The notes beneath the pieces are model-generated. The model had not been told where the DNA came from. It made no database searches and saw only the letters and a list, made by a program, of their open reading frames with translations. From assembly GCA_019638495.1 (NCBI GenBank), contig JAHBTQ010000003.1:62001-126000 (forward strand): a stretch of 64,000 bases of DNA, in the 5' to 3' direction. Position 1 is the stretch's first letter. Each line of letters begins with the position of its first letter. This document shows positions 25,114-34,094 of the stretch, piece by piece. The position numbers and the translations under genes are program-made. The DNA comes from Taibaiella sp. (GTDB lineage: Bacteria > Bacteroidota > Bacteroidia > Chitinophagales > Chitinophagaceae).

Positions 25114-28100
25114 ATGAAGCGTTTTTTTACCGACTCATTCAGTGGAATTGCTAAAATAGCCGTCCTAAGCCTGGTGGTTTTGCTTTCAATTGTTAAGGCA
25201 AATGCACAGGTAACGGTTACAGCTACCGGCATTGGCCCCGGCCCTACTATTTATCCCACACTTGGAGCAGCATTTGCACAAATAAACCTCGGAACCCACA
25301 CCGGCGCCATAACGATAACCGTGGCCGCTGGTGGTACTAACGAGGGTACTACTCCCGCTGTTCTTAACAGGAGTGGTGCAGGTGGTTCCTCTTACACTTC
25401 AGTACTCATTAAGCCGGCTACAGGAACGAACCCTGTTATCCAGGGAAACATCAATAATAACGGTGTGATCTTCCTGTTCGGTGCTTCAAACGTTACAATT
25501 GACGGTTCTAACACCGTAGGCGGCACTACTAAAAACCTCACGATCCAGAATACATACACGCTCGCACAGACGTTTTGCGTTATTCGCATGGGCAACGATG
25601 CTACTGCTGGTTCGTCTAATAACGTCATAAAGAACTGTAAGATCAGGGGAAACACGAACACAGTAGGTTACGGTATCATTTCCAGCAATGGAACCGTTGC
25701 GCTTTTTCCGTTCTCTGCTGCTGTTGGCGGCTCTGCTGCGCTCTTTCCATGCTCTAACAATACTATCGAAAATGACAGCGTTTACACATTGCTCGATGGC
25801 TTCCTCTCATGGGGCCCCGGTACTGCTCCGCTGGATGACAACTGGGTGGTGAAGGGCAACGACCTTTCAGGTATCGCGTTTAACGGTCTCCAGTTCAACA
25901 ACGCAAATAACTCGAGCATGATCGATAACTACGTGCATGATTTTACCATTAACGGTGGTAATGCACAAAGCGCGATCCTGCTTTCTTTCCTTTGCACCAA
26001 CGTAACGATCGCGAGGAACAAGATCATCAATATTACGAATACATTGGGCTTTGGGTCGCGAGGCATGTATTTCGACCTTTTGACCGGCTCTACGAACGTC
26101 ACTGTTTTTAATAACTTCATTTCAAATCCAAACTGCCCTGTATCGGCTACGGTTGCCAACTGGCCAATGGGTATGTACATCGACATCGCAAACGGATTGA
26201 ACATATTCCACAATACGGTTCACCTGAATACTACTACCGGTGCGCCAAGCAGCGCTGCTATTTGTTTCAACCCGGTTACGGCGCTCGGACCAATTCCTGC
26301 AAATGCGATAAACCTTCAGGATAACATATTCTCAAACTCTCAGTCTGCCGGTGCCCGTTATGCCATTTACAGCACCAGCCCGGCAACTATCTTCTCGACG
26401 ATCAACTTTAATAACTATTCTTCTCTCGGTACCCTTGGCTTCATAGGCGGCGCCCCACAGGCCACGCTTACTGCTATCCAGACAAGTTTTGGCGGCAACC
26501 TGAACTCTGTGGTGTTAACGCCATCTCCATTGTTCATCTCTGCAACAGACCTTCATCTGCAGACCGATCCGTTCAATGCTCCGTTGGTGGCAGGAACACC
26601 ACTGGCTGCAGTGCCTACAGATATCGATAATGCTGTTCGTAGCCTCACTACGCCTACCATTGGCGCCCACGAGCTCATTGATACTGTCATAATCAATAGT
26701 CCATTGGCCGGTACGTGTCATGATGACTTTGATACCCTCAGCAATGTGCAGATCAAGTCGCCAAGCGGTGTTCCACTTGCAGGTGTTTTTGTTCCGCGCA
26801 TTTATTTCAGAAAGGGTGCAGGCGCATGGTCTAGTGCTGCCGGTACAAAAACTGCCGGTTCAGCTACCGACGGTACATGGCGCTTCATCATCAGCGCAGC
26901 GGCTATGGGTGGCGTTGTTGCCGGTGACATTATCTCTTACTATGTTGTTGCACAGAATGGTGGCGGAACAGTCTTTGGCAGCCCTAACGCAGGTCTTGCT
27001 GCTACAGACGTGAATACTATCATTACTGCGCCTACCACGCCTCTTACCTATACGGTTAACGCGGTTGCACTTAATGGCCTGGTGTTGTCAAACCAGGTTT
27101 GCTTCAACCCAAGTATTGCTACTAACGTGCCTTACTCTTACGCCAGCGCGGCAGGAGCACCTAACCAGTACTCACTGAGCTGGGCACCGGTAGGCCCAAC
27201 GGTGGTGCCTGCGTGGACTACATTGCCCGCTAGCCCCATCAACGTAAACGTTCCTACAGCACTACCTGCGGCGGTATTCAATGGTGGACTTACAATCAGG
27301 AATTCCACTACAGGTTGCCAGAAGATATATAGTATCGCGCTTACAGTGAATCCATTGCCGGCAACTATCTCTGGTCCGGACACTACTTGTGTCGGATCGT
27401 CAGTTGTTTTCACAAGCTCTACAACGGGCGGCACATGGAGCAGTATGGCGACAGGTGTGGCCACTGCGGGTCTCACCAGCGGTGTCATCACGGGTGTAGG
27501 TGGCGGTAATGCAACTATCGTTTACACATTGCCTACAAGCTGTACAACGTTTAAGAGTATCGACGTCATAGCGCCTCCGGGACCTATCACCGGTACTGCT
27601 AGTCTTTGTCCGGGTCTCACTACTACACTCAGCAATGCCACTCCGGGTGGCGGCTGGTCCAGTGGTAACCCGTCGGTTGCAACAGTTAACCCGTCTACAG
27701 GCGTAGTAACAGGTGTTTCTTCCGGTAACGCGCTTATCGGCTATGGCATACCGGGATGTTCTCCGGTTTACAGGACCGTTACGGTGAATCCTACACCAAA
27801 TGCAATAACCGGTACTTTGTATGCTTGCGAAGGCTTTAGCACTACGCTTTCTACAACGTCCACTGGTGGAACCTGGATCAGCGGCTCGCCGTCAGTAGCT
27901 ACCATAGGTTCTACGACGGGTGTTGTTTACGGCGTAAGCGGGGGTAGTTCCATAATTACCTACCAGTTTACCACCACAGGTTGCATCACTACAAATACTG
28001 TTACAATATTCCCTGCTCCGGGTCCTATTGTTGGTGGAAATGTAATATGCCAGGGTCTGTCAGTAGCATTGACCAATTCCCAGCCATTCGGTACTTGGTC

Positions 28101-29796
28101 CAGCAGTATGCCGGGCATAATCTCTGTTGGTTCTACATCTGGTATAGCTACAGGCATCGCATCTTCTGGTACCGCAAGGATCACCTATACATTACCTACT
28201 GGTTGCAAAACAGATACTATTATGCACGTGAACGCGCCACCAACCGCAATTAGTGGTGCAGCAACGGTTTGCGAAGAGTCTTCAATAACGTTGACCAACG
28301 GCACTCCTGGTGGTACTTGGACGTCGGGCTCAGTTGCTACAGCCGTGGTTCACTCTACAGCCGGTATCGTTACGGGTATTAATGCAGGCGTAGTAAACAT
28401 TTCATATAGTACTCTTGCTTGTAATCCCGCGGTTTACAGTGTTACCGTATTGCCGACACCTAAGCCAATTACCGGCGGCATCACAATATGTAATGGTGCA
28501 GCCACAACAACAGTCACGGACACAACTCTCGGTGGGGTGTGGACAATGACCGGCATTGGTTCTTCTATTTCCGGCACCAGCACCGGGCCCGGCCTGGCCA
28601 CGGCGGTTGTTACAGGTCTTTCAGTAGGGGGAACATACATTGTGACTTACACAACGCCTAATGGTTGCCGTCGCACTGCACCGATCATCGTAGATACCCT
28701 GCCTGCACCTATAGTTGGTGTTGACTCGGTTTGTCCTGGCCGTACAGTTACATTCTCTACGTCATCCACGGGAGGCGTTTGGAGCAGTGCTAACTCGTCT
28801 ATAGCAAGCGTAGTTGCAGTTTCAGGTGATGTTACCGGTGTAGCATTCGGCTCTACTACCATCACATATGCGTCACTTTCAAGCTGCTATCGCACTAAGC
28901 CTATAAGGGTTACAAACCCTATTCCGCTTTCAGTAACACTTACCCGCAATCCTGCAGGAGACCCTGTATGTAATGGTGTGCCCGTTACATTTACCGCGCA
29001 TCCGGTAAATGGTGGCGCTACACCTAGGTATATATGGCAGTTATTCGGAGTTCCGGTAGATACGACTGATGTTGACACTAATTACACGTATATTCCTACA
29101 CATGGCGACGTGATACGTGTGTTCTTGTTCAATAGTGATGATGTGTGCGCTGCACCAACCCCGGCTTATGTTGACATGCCTGTAAATGTTTATCCAAACA
29201 TTTCACCTACAATTTCTATTTCAACACCAACACAGCAGCCTGCGGACGGTTCGCATCCTTATCCTTATAAGATAGCCACTTACTATGGCCAGCCGTTCAC
29301 GTTCAATTCGCTGATCACTTCAGGTGGACCAGGTGTGGCCTACCAGTGGTATGTGGACGGAGATCCGGTACCGGGCGCTACAAATAATACCTTCGTTCGT
29401 GAAGCGTATGATGATGACCTGGTTTATTGCAAAGTGATAGGCAACCCTGACTGCCCTACAGGCACAACGGCTACCAGCGGTTCTATCCAGATATATGCCG
29501 ATTACCTTTCTGCAAGCAATGTAGATGGTGGCAATGTAAGGTTCTCCCTGTTCCCTAACCCGAACGATGGTAATTTCCGCCTTACCGGCAAACTTGCTGC
29601 CGCTTCAAATGATGAGGTGAAGTATGAAGTGGTGAACGTCCTCGGCCAGGTAGTTATGAAAGGTTCTGCAAAAGCTGTTAACGGCAATGTAGATACCAAA
29701 GTGGTACTTGGAAGTAATACGGCATCCGGCACCTATATGCTGCGCGTGGTTAGCGGCGAAGGCGATCAGGTATTCCACTTCGTGGTAAGTGAATAA
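25114..29796 (+). CDS. Giant secreted protein with beta-helix, bacterial Ig-like repeats and T9SS sorting domain
   Basis: A 1560-residue protein. The start is ATG 25114, because the signal peptide (M-K-R-F-F-T...V-K-A-N-A-Q) begins there; the frame opens 14 codons earlier with TTG. Residues 90-450 are rich in Asn/Thr/Ile/Gly with recurring N-N-x-I-x-N/V-T-I-x-x-N turns, typical of a right-handed parallel beta-helix. From about 745 to 1270 there are seven repeats of 70-80 residues, each with I-(T/S)-G...C-x-G, T-x-G-G-x-W-(S/T)-S and T-G-x-V-x-G-V, resembling bacterial Ig-like domains. The C-terminus (about 1480-1560) is a type A T9SS sorting signal (L-F-P-N-P-N-D-G-N-F). It is probably a surface adhesin; no catalytic motif was found. 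Confidence 0.9.
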   Translation: MKRFFTDSFSGIAKIAVLSLVVLLSIVKANAQVTVTATGIGPGPTIYPTLGAAFAQINLGTHTGAITITVAAGGTNEGTTPAVLNRSGAGGSSYTSVLIKPATGTNPVIQGNINNNGVIFLFGASNVTIDGSNTVGGTTKNLTIQNTYTLAQTFCVIRMGNDATAGSSNNVIKNCKIRGNTNTVGYGIISSNGTVALFPFSAAVGGSAALFPCSNNTIENDSVYTLLDGFLSWGPGTAPLDDNWVVKGNDLSGIAFNGLQFNNANNSSMIDNYVHDFTINGGNAQSAILLSFLCTNVTIARNKIINITNTLGFGSRGMYFDLLTGSTNVTVFNNFISNPNCPVSATVANWPMGMYIDIANGLNIFHNTVHLNTTTGAPSSAAICFNPVTALGPIPANAINLQDNIFSNSQSAGARYAIYSTSPATIFSTINFNNYSSLGTLGFIGGAPQATLTAIQTSFGGNLNSVVLTPSPLFISATDLHLQTDPFNAPLVAGTPLAAVPTDIDNAVRSLTTPTIGAHELIDTVIINSPLAGTCHDDFDTLSNVQIKSPSGVPLAGVFVPRIYFRKGAGAWSSAAGTKTAGSATDGTWRFIISAAAMGGVVAGDIISYYVVAQNGGGTVFGSPNAGLAATDVNTIITAPTTPLTYTVNAVALNGLVLSNQVCFNPSIATNVPYSYASAAGAPNQYSLSWAPVGPTVVPAWTTLPASPINVNVPTALPAAVFNGGLTIRNSTTGCQKIYSIALTVNPLPATISGPDTTCVGSSVVFTSSTTGGTWSSMATGVATAGLTSGVITGVGGGNATIVYTLPTSCTTFKSIDVIAPPGPITGTASLCPGLTTTLSNATPGGGWSSGNPSVATVNPSTGVVTGVSSGNALIGYGIPGCSPVYRTVTVNPTPNAITGTLYACEGFSTTLSTTSTGGTWISGSPSVATIGSTTGVVYGVSGGSSIITYQFTTTGCITTNTVTIFPAPGPIVGGNVICQGLSVALTNSQPFGTWSSSMPGIISVGSTSGIATGIASSGTARITYTLPTGCKTDTIMHVNAPPTAISGAATVCEESSITLTNGTPGGTWTSGSVATAVVHSTAGIVTGINAGVVNISYSTLACNPAVYSVTVLPTPKPITGGITICNGAATTTVTDTTLGGVWTMTGIGSSISGTSTGPGLATAVVTGLSVGGTYIVTYTTPNGCRRTAPIIVDTLPAPIVGVDSVCPGRTVTFSTSSTGGVWSSANSSIASVVAVSGDVTGVAFGSTTITYASLSSCYRTKPIRVTNPIPLSVTLTRNPAGDPVCNGVPVTFTAHPVNGGATPRYIWQLFGVPVDTTDVDTNYTYIPTHGDVIRVFLFNSDDVCAAPTPAYVDMPVNVYPNISPTISISTPTQQPADGSHPYPYKIATYYGQPFTFNSLITSGGPGVAYQWYVDGDPVPGATNNTFVREAYDDDLVYCKVIGNPDCPTGTTATSGSIQIYADYLSASNVDGGNVRFSLFPNPNDGNFRLTGKLAAASNDEVKYEVVNVLGQVVMKGSAKAVNGNVDTKVVLGSNTASGTYMLRVVSGEGDQVFHFVVSE

Positions 29797-29820
29797 GACT
29801 TAAGTTGATTTTTTATAATG

Positions 29821-29851
29821 AAAGTGGCGGGGACTCCCCGCCACTTTTTTT
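29821..29851 (+). terminator. Intrinsic terminator after the T9SS protein gene
   Basis: A perfect 12-bp stem AAAGTGGCGGGG/CCCCGCCACTTT with a 3-base loop, running into seven T residues. It lies 25 bases past the stop codon. Confidence 0.92.
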
Positions 29852-29861
29852 GTATAACCCA

Positions 29862-29894
29862 TAAAAAGAAAAGTCCCGGCACAGCCGGGACTTT
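29862..29894 (-). terminator. Intrinsic terminator after ndk
   Basis: On the minus strand an 11-bp stem AAAGTCCCGGC/GCCGGGACTTT with an ACA-type loop is followed by TTCTTTTTAT, 24 bases past the ndk stop codon. Together with the preceding hairpin it separates two convergent genes. Confidence 0.88.
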
Positions 29895-29917
29895 CAAAAT
29901 ATTGACCGTATTGCTAC

Positions 29918-30334
29918 TTAGAAGCGCTCAAGGCCGCTGAAGAAGAAGTTGCCTTCGATAGCAGCATTGTCGTCGCTGTCAGAACCGTGAACTGCATTTT
30001 CACCCACAGAAGCTGCATACTTCTTACGGATAGTACCTTCTTCTGCCTGTGCAGGGTTCGTAGCGCCTATCAGCTTGCGGAAATCGGCAACAGCGTTGTC
30101 TTTTTCCAGGATAGCTGCTACTATCGGGCCACTGCTCATGAATTCGGTCAGCTCTCCGTAGAAGGGGCGTGAAGCGTGCACTTCGTAAAATTTCTCTGCC
30201 TGGGCCTTAGTAATCTGCAGGTACTTCATCGCTACTATGCGGAAGCCTGCTGCGTTGATCATCTGCAAAATGTTCCCGATGTTACCGGCTTTTACCGCAT
30301 CAGGCTTGATCATTGTAAACGTACGATTGGACAT
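29918..30334 (-). CDS. ndk: Nucleoside-diphosphate kinase
   Basis: A 138-residue cytoplasmic enzyme that transfers the gamma-phosphate of ATP to other nucleoside diphosphates through a phospho-histidine. The active-site segment N-A-V-H-G-S-D-S (near residue 115) contains the catalytic His, and the N-terminus has the family start [10 protein letters not shown]. The length is normal. ATG 30334 gives M-S-N-R-T-F-T; the frame extends three codons further. It is a single gene with its own terminator. Confidence 0.96.
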   Translation of the reverse strand: MSNRTFTMIKPDAVKAGNIGNILQMINAAGFRIVAMKYLQITKAQAEKFYEVHASRPFYGELTEFMSSGPIVAAILEKDNAVADFRKLIGATNPAQAEEGTIRKKYAASVGENAVHGSDSDDNAAIEGNFFFSGLERF

Positions 30335-30522
30335 GATTTTCAATTTGAATGCGCAAAGGTATCTATAAAATGATGTTCAACCCATGCGTAAACGTTAAAA
30401 ACTGGCAAATGTCATTATGGCTCCGTCGCCCCAATACCTAATAACCAATTACCCGATCAACCAATTATCCTTTTACCCGGATATTCAACCTAATATATTT
30501 CTGCTTTTTAGCATTTTTACCT

Positions 30523-30552
30523 TTGTCATAACAAGTGTAAACCATATTTTTG
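30523..30552 (+). promoter_or_regulatory. Promoter of the DHH phosphoesterase gene
   Basis: TTG (30523-30525), 19 bases, TATTTTTG (30545-30552), followed by the ATG at 30598. A TACCTTTG (30518-30525) overlaps the -33 element and may be a second, weaker -7 box. Confidence 0.75.
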
Positions 30553-30597
30553 CACCCCCAAAGAGGTGGGTGTTCTGCCGAATTTGGACAACATAGC

Positions 30598-31596
30598 ATG
30601 CTGCCCATTCAAGAGGTATTTCCTGAACTGAATGTTTCCCGGAAGATATTCATTACCACACATCACAAACCAGACGGTGATGCGATAGGTAGTATGCTTG
30701 CCTTGAGTCACTATCTGGCAGCAAAGGGACATTTTGTTTCAGCCGTGAGCCCCAGTGAAGTGCCTGATTTCCTTAGGTGGATGCCCGGTTGCAGCCAACT
30801 GATCAACTTTGAGAGTACACCTGACACTGCAATCAAGGTGCTTAAAGAAGCTGAGATCATATTTTGCCTTGACTTCAACGATCCCGGTCGTACAAAGCAC
30901 ATGGAAACATTGTTGCTGGAAGCTAAACAGCCAAAGGTGCTTATTGATCACCACCTTTTTCCAAAAGATGTGTGGGACTATGGTGTGAGTATGCCCGAAA
31001 AGAGCAGCACCTGTGAAATGGTATTCGATTTCATTCGCCTCGCAGGTGATGACGGTTACATTAACAGCGATATTGCAACATGCTTGTATGTGGGTGTGAT
31101 GACAGATACCGGTTCATTTAAGTTTCCGGCCACCACACCCAGTGTGCATACTATGGTGGCCCGCTTGCTGGAGACAGGCATTGATCACACTGCTATTCAT
31201 GAGCATGTATATGATGCCTGGAGCGAAAGTCGTATGCGCTTCCTGGGATATGTGCTCATTGAAAAAATGGAGGTCTTTAGAAAATTCGATGCTGCATTGA
31301 TAGTGTTGTCACGGAAGGATATGAACTTGTTTAATGTGCAGAACGGAGATACCGAGGGTTTAGTAAACTATCCGCTCAGCATAAAAGGTATTCGGTTCTC
31401 CACACTTATTACCGAGCGTGGCGATGAAATAAAGATGTCATTCAGAAGTAAGGGCGATTTTGACGTAAGTAAGTTTGCACGACTGTATTTTGAAGGTGGA
31501 GGACATTTTAATGCGTCAGGAGGCAGGTCAAAATCCGGGCTTGACGATACTGTGGCACAATTCAAACGTATATTAGAGGATAACCATCCTAAATAG
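30598..31596 (+). CDS. DHH family phosphoesterase (NrnA-like oligoribonuclease/pAp phosphatase)
   Basis: A 332-residue cytoplasmic phosphoesterase. The DHH domain has T-H-H-K-P-D-G-D-A-I-G-S near residue 25, D-F-N-D-P near 95, I-D-H-H near 120 and V-M-T-D-T-G-S-F-K near 170, all metal-ligand motifs. The C-terminal DHHA1 domain ends with G-G-G-H-x-x-A-S-G-G. NrnA-type enzymes degrade 2-5 nt RNA fragments and pAp. The start is ATG 30598 (M-L-P-I-Q-E-V-F); the frame extends 16 codons upstream into the promoter region and is therefore not used. The FKBP genes follow 37 bases later and may be co-transcribed. Confidence 0.9.
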   Translation: MLPIQEVFPELNVSRKIFITTHHKPDGDAIGSMLALSHYLAAKGHFVSAVSPSEVPDFLRWMPGCSQLINFESTPDTAIKVLKEAEIIFCLDFNDPGRTKHMETLLLEAKQPKVLIDHHLFPKDVWDYGVSMPEKSSTCEMVFDFIRLAGDDGYINSDIATCLYVGVMTDTGSFKFPATTPSVHTMVARLLETGIDHTAIHEHVYDAWSESRMRFLGYVLIEKMEVFRKFDAALIVLSRKDMNLFNVQNGDTEGLVNYPLSIKGIRFSTLITERGDEIKMSFRSKGDFDVSKFARLYFEGGGHFNASGGRSKSGLDDTVAQFKRILEDNHPK

Positions 31597-31633
31597 CAAT
31601 AACAACTAAAGCAAATAATAAAACACAAAAAAC

Positions 31634-32575
31634 ATGACAACCAGGATTATTTCGGCTGCGCTGCTCGGAGCATCAATCATAGGTCTTAACGCGTGCAAAA
31701 GCGGCGGCGGAATGAAGACTATAAAGGGTATGGAATATACCATTGTAAAGGACGAAAAAGGTCCGAACGCAAAGATCGGCGAAGTGGTTGAGTTCAACCT
31801 CCGCGCCACTTGCGACACAACCACTATCAGCGATACCTGGAAGATGGGACACCCTGCGGCACAGCCCGTAGATTCACCTCATAACTCTACAGATCTGATG
31901 GCTATCCTGCCAATGCTATCGGCAGGCGACAGCGCGCTGGTATATATTTCTTGCGACTCTATTATCGCCGGTATCCCTGCAGAGCAGATGTCTAACAAGC
32001 CGGAGTGGATGCAGAAAGGCAAAAAGATCAAGATTGAGCTCTCAATCGTATCTGTAAAGTCGAAAGACCAGGCGATGAAGGACATGGAGAACAAGCGCCA
32101 GGAGGAAATGAAGAAGATAGAAGAGCAGAAGGCCGCTCAACTTCCTGTTGACGATAAGACGCTGCAGGAGTATTTTGCTAAGAACAACATTAAGGCTGAA
32201 AAAACAGCTTCTGGTCTCTATTACACCATTCAGTCTGCAGGTTCCGGAAAGCAGATCGAAAAGGGCCAGACAGTGAGCATGATGTACACTGGTAAGACGC
32301 TCGACGGGCATGTTTTCGATTCGAACATGGACGAAGAAGTAGCCAAGAAGAACGGTCATGGTAGCGATCCACTTACATTCGTTGTGGGTATGGGTCAGAT
32401 GATACCTGGTGTTGACGAAGGTGCCGGCCTGCTGAAGAAAGGCGCTAAGGCAACCCTTTACCTGCCTTCGCCTATAGCATACGGTCCACAGAGCCCGAGC
32501 CCTGAGATTCCTGCAAACGCGATCATGATTTTTGAAGTGGAGATCAAGGACGTTAAAGCTGCTGAAAACAAATAG
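31634..32575 (+). CDS. FKBP-type peptidyl-prolyl isomerase lipoprotein
   Basis: A 313-residue lipoprotein (lipobox L-N-A-C, Cys near residue 21). It has a degenerate N-terminal FKBP-like half (about 30-140), a charged linker rich in Lys/Glu (about 145-170), and one well-conserved C-terminal FKBP domain (about 190-308) with V-S-M-M-Y-T-G-K-T-L-D-G-x-V-F-D-S-N and G-M-G-Q-M-I-P-G-V-D-E-G. The isomerase should act on proteins in the periplasm. The next gene is a paralogue with one more domain, so the two arose by local duplication. Confidence 0.92.
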   Translation: MTTRIISAALLGASIIGLNACKSGGGMKTIKGMEYTIVKDEKGPNAKIGEVVEFNLRATCDTTTISDTWKMGHPAAQPVDSPHNSTDLMAILPMLSAGDSALVYISCDSIIAGIPAEQMSNKPEWMQKGKKIKIELSIVSVKSKDQAMKDMENKRQEEMKKIEEQKAAQLPVDDKTLQEYFAKNNIKAEKTASGLYYTIQSAGSGKQIEKGQTVSMMYTGKTLDGHVFDSNMDEEVAKKNGHGSDPLTFVVGMGQMIPGVDEGAGLLKKGAKATLYLPSPIAYGPQSPSPEIPANAIMIFEVEIKDVKAAENK

Positions 32576-32631
32576 TTTTTAACAGTTTTTCATTTGCCCC
32601 TTACTTATTTTTACAACAAACCATCCTCTAA

Positions 32632-33969
32632 ATGAAGAGTAAACTTATAAAAGCCCTCGTGCCAATGGCAGTAGCCATGGGTATGACAACTTTCGCCACT
32701 GCGCAGGACAATGCCGGAAAGACTAAAGACGGTTTCTCGGTGCTTCCCAGCGGACTGCAATACAAGATCATTAAGAAGGGCAACGGTACCCACAAAGCCC
32801 AGGTTTCGGATCATGCTGAAATGTTTATCCGTGTATCGCTGGAAGATAGTCTGATCTTTGATTCGCGCAAGATGTTCAACCCTGATAAGCCTGTACCGGT
32901 GACGATACAGCAGCCTAAAACTCAGGGAGATCATTTGTACGAAGGTTTCATGTTGCTCAGCGCAGGCGATAGTGCTCAATTCAAAGTGCCGGTAGATTCA
33001 GTTGTGAAGGCAGGTGGCCCCCAGATGCCTGGTATGAAACTGGGTGTGGGCCAGATGATGAACTATGAGGTGCAGGTCGTTACTATCAGGACTGCGGAGG
33101 AAGAGAAAAAGTATAATGATGAAATGGCCGCTAAACAAACGGGCATTGACGAGGCGTTGCTGCAGGACTATTTCAAGAAGAATGGGATAAAGGCAAAGAA
33201 GACCGCCTCTGGACTATACTACTCAGTAAAGAACGAGGGAACCGGTCCTAAGGCAAAAGCAGGCCAGGAAGTATCTGTTATGTACACCGGAAAACTCATC
33301 GATGGTAATACATTTGATTCCAATGAAGATCCGGCTTTTAAGCACCCGGAGCCATTCAGGCTCATATTGGGTAAAGGCCAGGTGATAAAGGGCTGGGACG
33401 AAGGTCTGCAACTGTTTAGCAAAGGCGCTAAGGGTACGCTTTACATACCGTCTGCCCTGGCTTACGGTTCGCAGGATAGATCGCCGACTATACCTCCCAA
33501 CTCTATCCTGATATTCGACGTAGAGATAAAGGACATCGTAGTGCAAATGACTGCCGAAGAGCAGGCAAAAAAGGATGACCAACTCATCAGCGACTACTTG
33601 AAAAAGAACAAAATAAAGGCTACCAAAACGGCATCGGGTTTGTACTATTCTGTGTCTAAGAAAGGCGAAGGTCCTATGATGCAGGCTGGTAAGAAGGTGA
33701 ACATGAACTACACGGGAAAGACACTGGATGGCAGCAAGTTTGACTCTAACGTAGATCCCGATTTCCACCACGTTCAGCCTTTTGAGTTTACACTGGGCCA
33801 GGGCCAGGTAATAAAGGGATGGGACGAAGGCATACAATTGCTGCAGAAAGGTAGCAAGGGTACACTTTATATCCCGTCTGGTCTTGCATACGGCGCGCAA
33901 AGCCCGTCTCCCAAAATTCCGGCCAATTCCGTGCTGGTATTTGACGTAGAAGTAGTAGGCAGCGAATAA
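32632..33969 (+). CDS. Three-domain FKBP-type peptidyl-prolyl isomerase
   Basis: A 445-residue exported protein (signal peptide to about residue 24, T-F-A-T-A-Q). Three FKBP units lie in tandem: the first (about 35-150) is degenerate and lacks the Y-T-G-x-x-x-D-G core, while the second (about 185-305) and third (about 325-442) are both well conserved, with Y-T-G-K, F-D-S-N and G-Q-V-I-K-G-W-D-E-G. Each conserved unit is preceded by a K-K-N-x-I-K-A-x-K-T-A-S-G-L-Y-Y linker, which also occurs in the neighbouring gene, pointing to unit duplication. Probable periplasmic folding factor. A hairpin terminator follows. Confidence 0.92.
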   Translation: MKSKLIKALVPMAVAMGMTTFATAQDNAGKTKDGFSVLPSGLQYKIIKKGNGTHKAQVSDHAEMFIRVSLEDSLIFDSRKMFNPDKPVPVTIQQPKTQGDHLYEGFMLLSAGDSAQFKVPVDSVVKAGGPQMPGMKLGVGQMMNYEVQVVTIRTAEEEKKYNDEMAAKQTGIDEALLQDYFKKNGIKAKKTASGLYYSVKNEGTGPKAKAGQEVSVMYTGKLIDGNTFDSNEDPAFKHPEPFRLILGKGQVIKGWDEGLQLFSKGAKGTLYIPSALAYGSQDRSPTIPPNSILIFDVEIKDIVVQMTAEEQAKKDDQLISDYLKKNKIKATKTASGLYYSVSKKGEGPMMQAGKKVNMNYTGKTLDGSKFDSNVDPDFHHVQPFEFTLGQGQVIKGWDEGIQLLQKGSKGTLYIPSGLAYGAQSPSPKIPANSVLVFDVEVVGSE

Positions 33970-33995
33970 GAAGCTATATATGTGTTTTAGCAGGG

Positions 33996-34019
33996 CGGCG
34001 TCAAATTGACGCCGTTTTG
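33996..34019 (+). terminator. Hairpin terminator after the FKBP gene
   Basis: Stem CGGCGTCAA/TTGACGCCG with a 1-base centre (33996-34014), followed by TTTT. It ends the DHH-FKBP-FKBP stretch. Confidence 0.7.
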
Positions 34020-34094
34020 CATTTGCAGAAAAATCACACTCGCATTCACGCATCGGCTTTTCGCCCGGTTCGGCCCCTCGTTGTATATTGTGCC

